Positions 10,183 to 18,687 of a stretch of DNA of 64,000 nucleotides are shown piece by piece. This DNA comes from Rickettsia akari str. Hartford (lineage in GTDB: Bacteria; Pseudomonadota; Alphaproteobacteria; Rickettsiales; Rickettsiaceae). Every line of letters begins with the position of its first letter. The first letter of the stretch is position 1. The stretch is taken from positions 930,001-994,000 of the forward strand of contig NC_009881.1 of assembly GCF_000018205.1 (NCBI RefSeq). The letters are read 5' to 3'. Both the position numbers and the translations under genes were made by a program. The notes under the pieces were generated by a model, which made no database searches, was not told the DNA's origin, and worked only from the letters and a program-made list of their open reading frames with translations.

Positions 10183-10925
10183 ATCTTATATCCACTGTGA
10201 ATAGCAACTATTCCGCCACTTAAATTTTTATAACCAACTTCCTCAAAACCGGCTTCTTTAATCATTATTCTAAACTCGTCTTGTGAGGGGAATAACTCGA
10301 TACTTTCAACCAAATATTCATATGCTTCTTTATTACCAGTGATGACCTGACCGATGGTAGGTATAATACTAAATGAATAAAATTTATAAAAATCTTTAAA
10401 ATAACTTTCTTTTACCTTTGAAAACTCAAGGCATATAAACTTACCCATCGGTTTTAGAACTCTATAAGCTTCTTTTAAAGCTTTATTAATATCAGGTACG
10501 TTTCTAATACCGAATGCTATAGTATAATAATCGAAACTATTATCCGGGTAAGGTAATTCTTCGGCACTTGCTACAGTAAATTTAAGGTTCTGAAATAGGT
10601 TTAGATCAATTGTTTTCTTTTTAGCATTCTTTAGCATCTCTTCATTGATGTCACTTAAAGTTAAAGCAATATTATTGCCTCTATCTCTTGCTTTTTTAGC
10701 AAGTTTTAAAGCAATATCACCGCTACCGCTAGCGACGTCTAATATATGAGAGTTAAGATTTGGGATTCGCCTAATAAATTCATCTTTCCATAAGCGATGT
10801 AACCCAAAGCTCATTAAGTCATTCATTAAATCATACTTATCAGCGACATTAGAAAAAACGCTATTTACTAATCCTTGTTTTTTAGTGTAGTCTACTTTTT
10901 TAAAGCCAAAATCTATGTGATTCAT
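10179..10925 (-). CDS. ubiE: UbiE, demethylmenaquinone/ubiquinone C-methyltransferase
   Basis: SAM-dependent methyltransferase of quinone synthesis, 248 residues, normal length. Family marks: [20 protein letters not shown] near residue 25, the SAM-binding [14 protein letters not shown], and [17 protein letters not shown]. The C-terminus ends [14 protein letters not shown] as in UbiE proteins. It is the first gene of the ubiE-ubiB pair. Its ATG overlaps the stop of the dead vapC upstream. Confidence 0.97.
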   Translation of the reverse strand: MNHIDFGFKKVDYTKKQGLVNSVFSNVADKYDLMNDLMSFGLHRLWKDEFIRRIPNLNSHILDVASGSGDIALKLAKKARDRGNNIALTLSDINEEMLKNAKKKTIDLNLFQNLKFTVASAEELPYPDNSFDYYTIAFGIRNVPDINKALKEAYRVLKPMGKFICLEFSKVKESYFKDFYKFYSFSIIPTIGQVITGNKEAYEYLVESIELFPSQDEFRIMIKEAGFEEVGYKNLSGGIVAIHSGYKI

Positions 10926-11274
10926 TTATATATATATGAAATTTTTATACCCGAGGCATGAATGGGAAAATCTTTTGTATTTCTAGTAACTAATAAGCTG
11001 TTGCTGTACTTAGCGGTCGCCCATATTATAGCATCAGGTAATTTAATTCTATTTTCTTCTCTAATAATTACAGCAATGTCTGAAATTTTTTCATGTAAAT
11101 TAACTATAGTAAAGTTATTTAAAATTCCTTTATTGTTTCTTGTTTATCTATCCAAAATTTACATTTAGTAATTATACTAATTTGATGATTTCTATATAAC
11201 TGAAGTTCTTCATAAGCAGCTAAATTGCCAAGCAAATAATCTATTAATATGTTGGTATCAAATACTGCTTTCAT
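10922..11274 (-). pseudogene. vapC: vapC PIN-domain toxin, frameshifted
   Basis: An ATG at 11272-11274 opens MKAVFDTNILIDYLLGN, the PIN start with its first catalytic Asp. The frame ends early (ETIKEF-stop). Downstream in another frame come LPDAIIWATAKYSNSLLVTR and NTKDFP, the rest of the PIN core with acidic residues in place. A frameshift near 11110 splits the gene, so an active RNase is unlikely. It overlaps the vapB remnant as in working pairs. Confidence 0.8.
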
Positions 11275-11496
11275 TTATTCCATTCATCCTTTAATTTAGC
11301 TTGATATACTAAACTGTCTAACTCCTTATTTTCCATATACCAAAAGAGGCTTCATAACTCTTTTGGCTTTCAATATCATCAGCAATATAATTAGTTATAG
11401 CTTGTCTTATAATCTGAGTTCGGGATATTTGATTTTTTTAGATAATTGATCTAAAATTTTAATTTGTGTATCCGGTATATCAATAATAGTTCTCAT
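11271..11496 (-). pseudogene. vapB: vapB-type antitoxin, broken by frameshifts
   Basis: It opens MRTIIDIPDTQIKILDQLSK, a ribbon-helix-helix-like antitoxin start. After a frameshift it continues TQIIRQAITNYIADDIESQK, and after another MENKELDSLVYQAKLKDEW. At least two shifts are needed to read the whole. The final TGA overlaps the vapC ATG (ATGA). Both partners are dead, so the module is inactive. Confidence 0.75.
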
Positions 11497-11585
11497 AATA
11501 GTTTCTATTATGTATTGATGTATTATGTGTAAGTTATCATTATTTGATATATTATAAACGTAAAATTATTAAAATAATAGCAAAA

Positions 11586-12415
11586 ATGCCATAACTTCCT
11601 GAAGTAGAAACTATTAAAAACTCCCTGAAAGATAAGCTAATTAGACTTATTATAGAAACTGTAGAGTTAAAAAGAGATAATTTACGTTATAAACCATCCA
11701 CGCTTTTAGCTACAGAAATCTTAAATACTAATATACTTGATGTTAGGCGTCGTGCAAAATATTTAATTATAGATTTTAATAATGATTATTCCTTAATCGT
11801 TCACCTAGGCATGAGTGGTAGATTTACTCTACAATCTGCTAATTATAAAACTCAAAAACATGATCATGTAATTTTCAATTTAAATAACTCCGAAAAGCTA
11901 ATTTTCAATGATACTAGACGCTTTGGAATGATTTATCATTTAAAAACTCACTTATTGAAAAAAGAATTTTTTACTAATTTAGGAATAGAGCCGCTTTCTG
12001 ATTGATTAACACTGGGATATTTAAAAAGCAAATTAATTACTCAAAGAATACCGATAAAAACTTTATTATGGATAAGAGAGTTATAGTCGGAGTCGGCAAT
12101 ATTTACGCTTCCGAAAGTCTTCATTTAGCTATAATTCATCCGGATAAATTAGGTAGCAATTTAAGGGCTGATGAAATAGAAAGTTTAATTAAATCAATTA
12201 GAGAGGTGATAACTAAAACTATAACTACCGAAGGTACTACTCTTAAAGATTTTGTAAACAGCGATAACAAACCTGGTTACTTTACTCAGCAACTTACGGT
12301 TTACAGCAGAGAAGGACAAAGTTGTTTACACTGCTCCAGTAATATTACTAAAGCAAAACATTCAGGCAGGAGTACTTTTTATTGTAAAACCTGTCAATAT
12401 AGTGAATGTACTTGA
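11586..12415 (+). pseudogene. mutM: mutM (Fpg) formamidopyrimidine-DNA glycosylase, inactivated
   Basis: Normal MutM begins MPELPEVET; here the sequence is ATG CCA TAA CTT CCT GAA GTA GAA, so codon 3 (Glu) is a stop at 11592-11594. The body continues ([26 protein letters not shown]) to a second in-frame TGA at 12003-12005. A frameshift near 12045 then leads into [17 protein letters not shown] and the zinc-finger C-terminus (CLHCSSNI ... FYCKTCQ). The catalytic N-terminal Pro cannot be made as part of a full protein. The lesions are few, so the loss looks fairly recent. Confidence 0.92.
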
Positions 12416-12465
12416 CATATTTTTAAAACTATTTATAAATCTCCCTATTGTTTATTCAATTATTG

Positions 12466-13683
12466 TAAAATATATTATAATAAAGCCGGTAATTATAGCA
12501 GATGGTAGCGGTAAAAGACTATGGTCTTTATCATCTAAGGAGAAACCGAAACAATTTAAAAAAATATTGAGTAATCTAACTTTAACTACAGCAAACATTA
12601 ACTAGAAATAAATTTCTGGGACAACCTACTGTTATGACTTCCAAAACATATGAATCAATCACTAAAGAACAAGCAGTAGAAATAAAATTAATTACCGAAC
12701 CTTTACAAAAAAAATACTGCAGTTTGTGCTATCATTACGGCATTATCGGCTAAAGCACAATTGGTTGATATCGTAGTGTTAATACCTTCAGACCATCACA
12801 TATCGTATAATATAAATTACTTTAATACTATAAATGGAGATTTACATTATGTTAATGAATTTGATATTTGCATTATAGGCATTCCTATAAATTTTATAAG
12901 TGCCGAGTATGGCTAAACACTGGATTATCAATTGCAGCAAATGTTTATCTAGTTGATCACTTCATTGACCAACCTATATTAGAGCAAGCAAAAACATTTT
13001 CAAAGTAATGAATATTTTTGGAATTCAGGAATTTTTGTATACGATCTTCAATGCTTCTGCAACTTAGCAATAAACCTTCAACCTGATTTATTGTGTATTG
13101 CAGAAAAAGCATTTAATACTGCTATAAAACATGAAAAAAGTTTGACAATAGACAGATGAGCCTTATAATGTAATATATTTAGGGAATTGTCATGATACAA
13201 GCTGATTTTGTTTGGAACGATCTTGGTACTTGGCATTCCTTATTACAGCTAACACAACCAAATATAAACGATAATTATTGCGAGGGAAACGTAGTAACAA
13301 GCAATACTACAAACTCTTTAATTAGTTCTAATAATAAATTAACTAACGTAGTAGATCTTGAAAATATCATAATTATCGATACTGTGAACGGTCTTGTGGT
13401 TGGCGATAAATCAAAAATAAATACAATTCAAGACTTAGTATTGATTGGAAGTAAACTCGGAAATACAGAATGTACACAGCTTATTGATTCATATCCTACA
13501 AAATATACAAGCTTTGAGTATACTGTTAATAATTTTATTCAGAATTATGTGGGACAATCTGATATCACTTCTGATAATGCTATATTGTCAGCTGCTTGCT
13601 CCGATACTTTAAATATTGCCATTTTAGGAGACATAAATTATAAGAATATGTACAACCAAGGTTGGACACATATTATTACATAA
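12466..13683 (+). pseudogene. manC: manC/cpsB-like mannose-1-phosphate guanylyltransferase, decayed
   Basis: Fragments in several frames follow the family in order. IIKPVIIADGSGKRLWSLSS is the nucleotide-binding start (normally GGSGTRLWPLS). VLIPSDHHI comes next, then WNSGIFVYDLQCF and ADFVWNDLGTWHSLLQL, and finally an open frame 13192-13683 covering the C-terminal part. Many shifts and stops separate them. The enzyme would have made GDP-mannose for surface polysaccharide. Together with the LicD and glycosyltransferase relics it marks a lost sugar pathway. Confidence 0.8.
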
Positions 13684-13889
13684 TTTACTACTAATATTCA
13701 AGGATATTGACATAGTATTACTGCTTATATATCCTATTTTTATGAGGCTTAAACCTCTTCATTATAGTACAAGATGTTGCATTATGTCCAATTTATAGGA
13801 AATATTTTATTTTTTTAAGAATATAGCGAATAACGGAAAACGCTATGAGGTATGTTTTTAAAAAATTAAAAGATAATGGATAAATTGCA

Positions 13890-14030
13890 CCTCTTCGGAA
13901 ACGAGGGTTTGGGGCGACATTTGAAGGAGACACGGCAGTGCTTGCCACTGCAGCGTACTCAATGGTACGTGATGATGCGAGTTTAGGCGCTACGTACAAA
14001 TTGCCCCTAGAAGTAGAATTTCCGAAGAGA
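13890..14030. repeat. Inverted-repeat element with higher GC
   Basis: CTCTTCGGAAAC at the left and TTTCCGAAGAGA at the right form 12-bp ends. The roughly 115 bp between them are visibly more GC-rich than the surroundings and hold short palindromes (GGCAGTGCTTGCCACTGC, GTACTCAATGGTAC). An open frame across it on the minus strand (13793-13999) is probably fortuitous. Confidence 0.55.
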
Positions 14031-14151
14031 TCTATTGAATATAATTACAACTGCTCTTACTATAAATATCTCTAATCTTATAAACTTCAAAAATTTGTAA
14101 GTTATAGGAATAACTTAGTAATAAAGAAGTTCATTTTAGTTGAGTTACAAC

Positions 14152-14400
14152 ATGAAAAATGCTACAGAAGAACAAATAATAATATCTGAATTCAAAAATG
14201 ATGAAGACGTAAGTAAAGAAAAGAAAAGATTAAAAGCAGAAGATTCACGAAAGCAACTTACAGCAATACTAATAACATTTGGTATTATTTTAACCGGTTT
14301 TCTAACTTTTACTTATTTCTTTTTTAATTACATAGAAGAAAAAGCGGAACAATATAAACAAAATCAACAACAAGAAATGCAAAAAACTACTAAAAGTTGA
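14152..14400 (+). CDS. Small single-span membrane protein, unknown function
   Basis: 82 residues from the ATG at 14152; a TTG four codons upstream is possible. A charged N-terminal part (KEKKRLKAEDSRKQ) is followed by one strong membrane helix (about residues 38-60, LTAILITFGIILTGFLTFTY). A Gln/Lys-rich tail of about 20 residues ends the protein. The topology suggests an inner membrane anchor with small soluble ends. No family recognised. It stands alone between repeats. Confidence 0.6.
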   Translation: MKNATEEQIIISEFKNDEDVSKEKKRLKAEDSRKQLTAILITFGIILTGFLTFTYFFFNYIEEKAEQYKQNQQQEMQKTTKS

Positions 14401-14534
14401 ATATTAGATTACCGCACTGCTCCTTTAATTATGGTCTTGTTACATAGATGCTCTATCATTCCAGCAAAGTATTCTTGCGTGGATAACACCCAGGCATTGC
14501 AAGCAAACATTGTTGTATGGATCGATTGCACCTC

Positions 14535-14637
14535 TGTCATACCGTGGCTTGACCACGGTATCTAGTAAGATAACTAAAAATACTAATAATATTAGTATTT
14601 TGAACTAAACACCGTGGTCAAGACCATAGTACTGGAC
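14535..14637. repeat. Family B palindromic repeat
   Basis: TGTCATACCGTGGCTTGACC ... ACTAATAATATTAGTATTTT ... CACCGTGGTCAAGACCA. First of three repeats lying end to end in the 583-bp gap 14401-14983, which holds no gene that I can support. Confidence 0.75.
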
Positions 14638-14649
14638 AATTGCTATTCT

Positions 14650-14786
14650 ATGTCATGCACGTGCAGGCGAGAATCCAGATAAAGTAACCTTAATATCGAT
14701 ACACAATTATATATTTAATAAAATCAACATATAAAAAACTTGTTTTTATATGTTGTACTAGATTCCTGCTTTCGCAGGAATGACAT
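14650..14786. repeat. Family A palindromic repeat (full copy)
   Basis: ATGTCATGCACGTGCAGGCG on the left pairs with CCTGCTTTCGCAGGAATGAC on the right. The internal sequence (ATCGATACACAATTATATAT, AACATATAAAAAACTTG) is shared with the copies at 1879 and 62527. Confidence 0.8.
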
Positions 14787-14817
14787 CACGGTCTTGTCAA
14801 AAACTATCCGGTACTAT

Positions 14818-14955
14818 ACAGAGGAAAATACTGATTCATGAAACAAGGCTGCGACCGCCAGGAGCGTGGCACTCCACAAAAATAACAAAAAATTCTGATT
14901 TACAGAATTTTTTCTTCCTTGCTGTGTCAATTACTTACATAATTTCCTTGCAATC
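14818..14955. repeat. Family D repeat, degraded
   Basis: It contains AGGAGCGTGGCACTCC, AAAAAATTCTGATTTACAGA and AATTTCCTTGCAAT, which match the better preserved copy at 39891-40010. The ends are eroded. It abuts the 3' end of the PHB depolymerase gene. Confidence 0.65.
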
Positions 14956-14983
14956 ACTATTTTTATACTGCCTTAAGTTTAGA

Positions 14984-16240
14984 TTACTTGAAATTAGTTT
15001 TATCAAAATCATAGATAAAATCTTTGATAATAGGTACTATAAACTGTTTAAATTTACTTCCGCTAAATACCCCGTAATGCCCTGCACCTTTCTGTACATG
15101 GTATCTTTTCATTGATTCAGGTATATTTGCACAAAGTTTTAAAGCAGCTTTTGTTTGCCCTACTGCTGCAATGTCATCTAATTCCCCTTCAATACCAAGT
15201 AAAGCACATCTAGTAATATGTTTTAAATCGATCGGACGCTTCTCAGAAACTAATTTACCTCTTGCTAACGAAAATTGTTGGAATACTTCATCTATAGTTT
15301 GTAAGTAAAACTCTGCCGGCATATCCATACCTGCTAAATACTCATCATAAAATTTAATAGTATGATCAGCTTTTTTATAATCAGAATTTAATAAACTTTG
15401 CCATAATTCTAAATGTGAATCTATGTGACGGAATAAGTTTAAACTCATAAAGCCGGCAAGTTGGAGAAAGCCGGGATATACTGTTCTGCCATAACCAGGA
15501 TAGTTTGGCGGCACCTTCATTGTAACCATTTTGCAAAACCATTCTAAACTTTTACTTTGAGCAAATTCATTAACTGCTGTAGGGTTTTTTCTAGCATCAA
15601 TAGGTCCCCCAATCAAAATCATCGAACTCGGCACATTTGGACTATTACTCTCCGACATTAAGCTAATGGCAGCAAGCAGTGGCACAGTAGGTTGGCAAAC
15701 TGCCATAGTGTGAACATTAGGTCCTATAAAACTGATAAACTCCATTACGTAATCAATATAATCATCCATATCAAAATGCCCTGCTTCAAGCGGCACGAAA
15801 CTTGCTTCCGTCCAATCTGTAATATAAATATCAGCATATGGTAATAATTCTTGTACGGTTGATCTAAGTAAAGTAGCGTGATGTCCTGCCATGGGTGCTA
15901 CTATTAATAATTTAGGTAATTCTTTTTGAAAACCTATTTTCTGAAAATGCCTTAGTTCACAAAAAGGCTTTTTTAATATAACTTTTTCATTAATGTTATA
16001 GGTTTTATCATCAATAATTGTGTCAAGGATATTAAATTCAGGTTTTGTATATTTTCTAGTCATGCGTTCACAAAGTGTTAAATAAGCATGCATAATTCTT
16101 GCAAAACCGTTATCTTCTAGAGACTCATGTTCATACAGTTCTTTTAGAATTTTTATACCTAAATGCATTGGAGCAATTTGTGCTCTAAGCCCCTCTAACA
16201 CATAATATGTATAATTAGTACTTAAATCATAGTTCATCAT
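14984..16240 (-). CDS. phaZ: Intracellular polyhydroxybutyrate depolymerase
   Basis: 418 residues, the usual size of cytoplasmic PhaZ1-type depolymerases, which break down PHB granules. The alpha/beta-hydrolase core has VAPMAGHHATLLR, DWTEASFVPLEAGHFDMDDY, and the nucleophile region MAVCQPTVPLLAA, where Cys182 takes the place of the usual Ser. The C-terminal PHB_depo_C part includes ALLGIEGELDDI and the catalytic His in KGAGHYGVFSGSKF. I see no PHB synthase gene in this window. Alone between repeats; start ATGATG, either codon possible. Confidence 0.92.
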   Translation of the reverse strand: MMNYDLSTNYTYYVLEGLRAQIAPMHLGIKILKELYEHESLEDNGFARIMHAYLTLCERMTRKYTKPEFNILDTIIDDKTYNINEKVILKKPFCELRHFQKIGFQKELPKLLIVAPMAGHHATLLRSTVQELLPYADIYITDWTEASFVPLEAGHFDMDDYIDYVMEFISFIGPNVHTMAVCQPTVPLLAAISLMSESNSPNVPSSMILIGGPIDARKNPTAVNEFAQSKSLEWFCKMVTMKVPPNYPGYGRTVYPGFLQLAGFMSLNLFRHIDSHLELWQSLLNSDYKKADHTIKFYDEYLAGMDMPAEFYLQTIDEVFQQFSLARGKLVSEKRPIDLKHITRCALLGIEGELDDIAAVGQTKAALKLCANIPESMKRYHVQKGAGHYGVFSGSKFKQFIVPIIKDFIYDFDKTNFK

Positions 16241-16368
16241 AATTTATCCCTAAATCTAAAAATAATTAATATAATTATTTAGTTTAACATCAAAAATTTC
16301 TTTAGTAACATTAATTTTAGGATTCACGTCTTAAATTTTTATAGATGCGTGATAATAATGGTCTATTG

Positions 16369-16504
16369 GACTGTTAACAAAATAGGTTTTTTAGCGAAAA
16401 TTAATAAGATTTTTGCCGGAATAGTTATTCATATTTCAAAAAAATCTTATAATTTGCAGCAAAAAAGATTTTAATTAGCTTTAAAATTATTTTGTTAACA
16501 GTCC
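16369..16504. mobile_element. MITE-like element, family E, complete copy 1
   Basis: 136 bp bounded by terminal inverted repeats GGACTGTTAACAAAATA (left, from 16369) and its complement TATTTTGTTAACAGTCC-like end (right). The interior carries TTTTTAGCGAAAATTAATAA and TAAAATCTTTTTTGCTGCAA (complement). Related copies lie at 40459-40619 and, without ends, at 23534-23632. No transposase inside. Confidence 0.75.
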
Positions 16505-16519
16505 GATATATAAATATGT

Positions 16520-17527
16520 TTACTTTTTCTTCTTGTTTTGATTAGGAAGTTTATTTACGTGGTCATTAATATCAAACCACGTACTATCATTTACTTTTTG
16601 TTTTTTATAAAATGTGTCAATATTGTTTATATAATTTTCAAAATCTTTGTTCTCTTCTTCCAATCTATTAACCATATTCCAATCTATTTCCAGTCTTTCT
16701 CTAGCCAGCATTAATATCTTACTATATTCAGGATTTGCTATATCCATTAAAATAAAGCCTATACCGTGGCTAGTACACAACATTTCGAGTTCATGCCTAG
16801 TATCATTTTGTGTACTTTCAATTAAATCAGCAGCAACTAAATAACCGTCATGTGCCCCTGATGAATTTGATAAAGCCTGAAAAAATATTCTCGTAAATTA
16901 CTACGGTTGATTTTTATTTTTGCTTCAAAAGACCAAAGCCGTGCTTGTTTTCCTGCATAATATTTAGCACAATCTTTAATTAGTAATCCACATTTTTCAT
17001 TAAGAACCTCCATACCTACCCAATCTAGATGTAGCCACTTATTACCTTTAGCACCTTGTTGATTTGAAAAAAAATTATGCTAAATAGGCATATTATGAAT
17101 CTTCAATTTGTTTTGAAGATATAATGCAAATGCATCACATACTTTATACTTCGGTTATTTTATCTTCTTTATTTGTATTTATTTTAGGTTCTGTGGCTTG
17201 TTCATTATTGACATAGTAATCACGGTTTTGCGAATAATAAAACTTTATTTTAGGTTTTAGCTCTATTCTAATATTAGGTTCTTGTCTTCGCTCAGCAAAA
17301 AGCTTACTACCGCTAATTTCACCTGCATAAATGCCTATAATCTCCTTATCTTTTTCTTCTTGAGTCTTTACTTCTAACAATCTCTTATTTGTACTTGCAT
17401 TTGCTTTGAGTCTTGCTTATTCAAGGTGCTTTGCTACAAGCAATTAAGCTATGCCATAAGCGGTAAATTTGTGATCTTCACGTTCTTTTAAAAAACCCAT
17501 GATGGCATTCTTGCGATCAAATTCCAT
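16520..17527 (-). pseudogene. HrgA-family (COG2958) protein, decayed
   Basis: An ATG at 17525-17527 opens MEFDRKNAIMGFLKEREDH, with in-frame stops soon after. Next comes an open piece (17144-17380, IIGIYAGEISGSKLFAERR), then other frames: VCDAFALYLQNKLKI, GNKWLHLDWVGMEVL, LWSFEAKIKINRSNLREYFF and FQALSNSSGAHDGYLVAADL. The last open part is 16520-16783. The order and motifs match my memory of HrgA/COG2958 proteins, often found beside restriction-modification systems. At least two stops and three shifts make it non-functional. Confidence 0.7.
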
Positions 17528-17589
17528 ATTAAATATACTAATAATGAAAATACTATAAATAGTTATTTTAAAAATTTCAACTTTAAATT

Positions 17590-17650
17590 ATCAATCTTGA
17601 GCAGCGTACACTAGTACGTGAGGATTATTAATAAGAGACTTTGTAGCCAA
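17590..17650. repeat. Short palindromic repeat fragment (family C-like)
   Basis: GCAGCGTACACTAGTACGTGAGG has a palindromic centre, and similar GCAGCGTA / ACGTGAG words occur at 20940-21062, 36458-36569 and 46130-46265. It lies just past the tatD stop. Confidence 0.45.
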
Positions 17651-17654
17651 TGTT

Positions 17655-18545
17655 TCAAATTAAACGAGTATGCTTTTCAAATTTGGAAAATAATGTTTTG
17701 AAGTTTTGAGTAGTAACATTTGCTACTTCTTTTGAGGTGATATTTTTGAGTTCAGCGACTTTCTCTGCGACATATCTAACAAAAGCCGGTTCGTTTTGTT
17801 TGCCACGCATAGGGGTAGGTGCTAGGTAAGGTGAGTCAGTTTCGATTAATAACCTATCAAGCGGTATATATTTAACTATTTCCTGCAAATCGGTTGCATT
17901 CTTGAAAGTTATAATCCCTGACATTGAAATATATAAACCGATATCTAGCATTTTTTCTGCTAATTTTTTTGAAGAGGTAAAGCAGTGTATTAAACCTGGA
18001 AATTTGCTGTTACGCATTTCTGATGTTAAAATGTCAATAGTGTCTTCATCTGCTGCTCTTGTATGAACAATAACAGGCAGACGTGTACTAGACGCCGCAT
18101 GTATATGTGCTACAAACGAATCTTTTTGGAGTGTTTTATCGTAAAGCTGATGATAATAATCAAGCCCCGTTTCACCGATGCCAATCATTTTCGGATGGTT
18201 GGTAATCTCTATTATTTCTGAATCCGTAATTAGCATACTGCTTTCATTAACCTCACACGGATGCACACCAACGCTTGCAAAAATATTGTCATATTTTTCG
18301 GCTATTTCTAACACAATTTGTAAATCTTCAAGCTTAGTACAGATAGTTTGCATATACTGCACATTATTTTCTAATGCTCTTTGAATGACAGAATCTAAAA
18401 GCACCGTGTCATACCGTGGTTTGACCATGGTATCCAAAAAACAACTAGTATTAGTTGTTTTAATATTTTTACTGGATCCCGCTACGAGATCGCGGGATGA
18501 TAAGTCAGTAAGTAAATTAAGATGACAATGCGAATCTATTAACAT
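17655..18545 (-). CDS. tatD: TatD-family metal-dependent DNase
   Basis: 296 residues; about 260 is usual. It begins MLIDSHCHLN with the HxH metal motif and carries GIGETGLDYY, PVIVHTRAADEDT, GLIHCFTSS and the C-terminal IETDSPYLAPTP. Residues about 12-48 (including CFLDTMVKPRYDTVLLDS) have no counterpart in TatD and are coded by an in-frame family B repeat just after the HxH motif, which explains the extra length. Third gene of the tmk-metG-tatD series, separated from metG by a family A repeat. The predicted role is 3'-5' exonuclease or deoxyribonuclease in DNA repair. Confidence 0.94.
   Translation of the reverse strand: MLIDSHCHLNLLTDLSSRDLVAGSSKNIKTTNTSCFLDTMVKPRYDTVLLDSVIQRALENNVQYMQTICTKLEDLQIVLEIAEKYDNIFASVGVHPCEVNESSMLITDSEIIEITNHPKMIGIGETGLDYYHQLYDKTLQKDSFVAHIHAASSTRLPVIVHTRAADEDTIDILTSEMRNSKFPGLIHCFTSSKKLAEKMLDIGLYISMSGIITFKNATDLQEIVKYIPLDRLLIETDSPYLAPTPMRGKQNEPAFVRYVAEKVAELKNITSKEVANVTTQNFKTLFSKFEKHTRLI
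18406..18502. repeat. Family B palindromic element inside tatD
   Basis: GTGTCATACCGTGGTTTGACC ... ACTAGTATTAGT ... ACTGGATCCC is a nearly complete copy, in frame with tatD and coding about 32 residues near its N-terminus. Confidence 0.85.
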
Positions 18546-18557
18546 GCTACAATACCG

Positions 18558-18658
18558 ATATCATTCCTACGGAAGCAGTAATCCAGTAAAAAATGAATAT
18601 AAAAGCTAGTATATAGTCTATTTAAAAAAATAGATTCCAGCTCTCGTGGGAATGATAT
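18558..18658. repeat. Family A palindromic repeat
   Basis: ATATCATTCCTACGGAAGCA on the left and CTCTCGTGGGAATGATAT on the right, with AAGCTAGTATATAGTC between. It occupies the metG-tatD spacer and could form a long hairpin in the shared mRNA. Confidence 0.75.
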
Positions 18659-18687
18659 AGAAGAAATTGGAAAGGACATAACAAGAT

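Noticed and set aside
10962..11168. Open frame of 68 codons on the + strand, hydrophobic
   Set aside because: It is the antisense of the vapC remnant, whose PIN motifs read clearly on the minus strand.
13793..13999. Open frame of 68 codons on the minus strand
   Set aside because: It runs across the inverted-repeat element and has no family resemblance; its length is explained by the higher GC of the element.
14780..15115. 111-codon open frame on the + strand
   Set aside because: It begins in repeats and then runs antisense to the phaZ 3' end.
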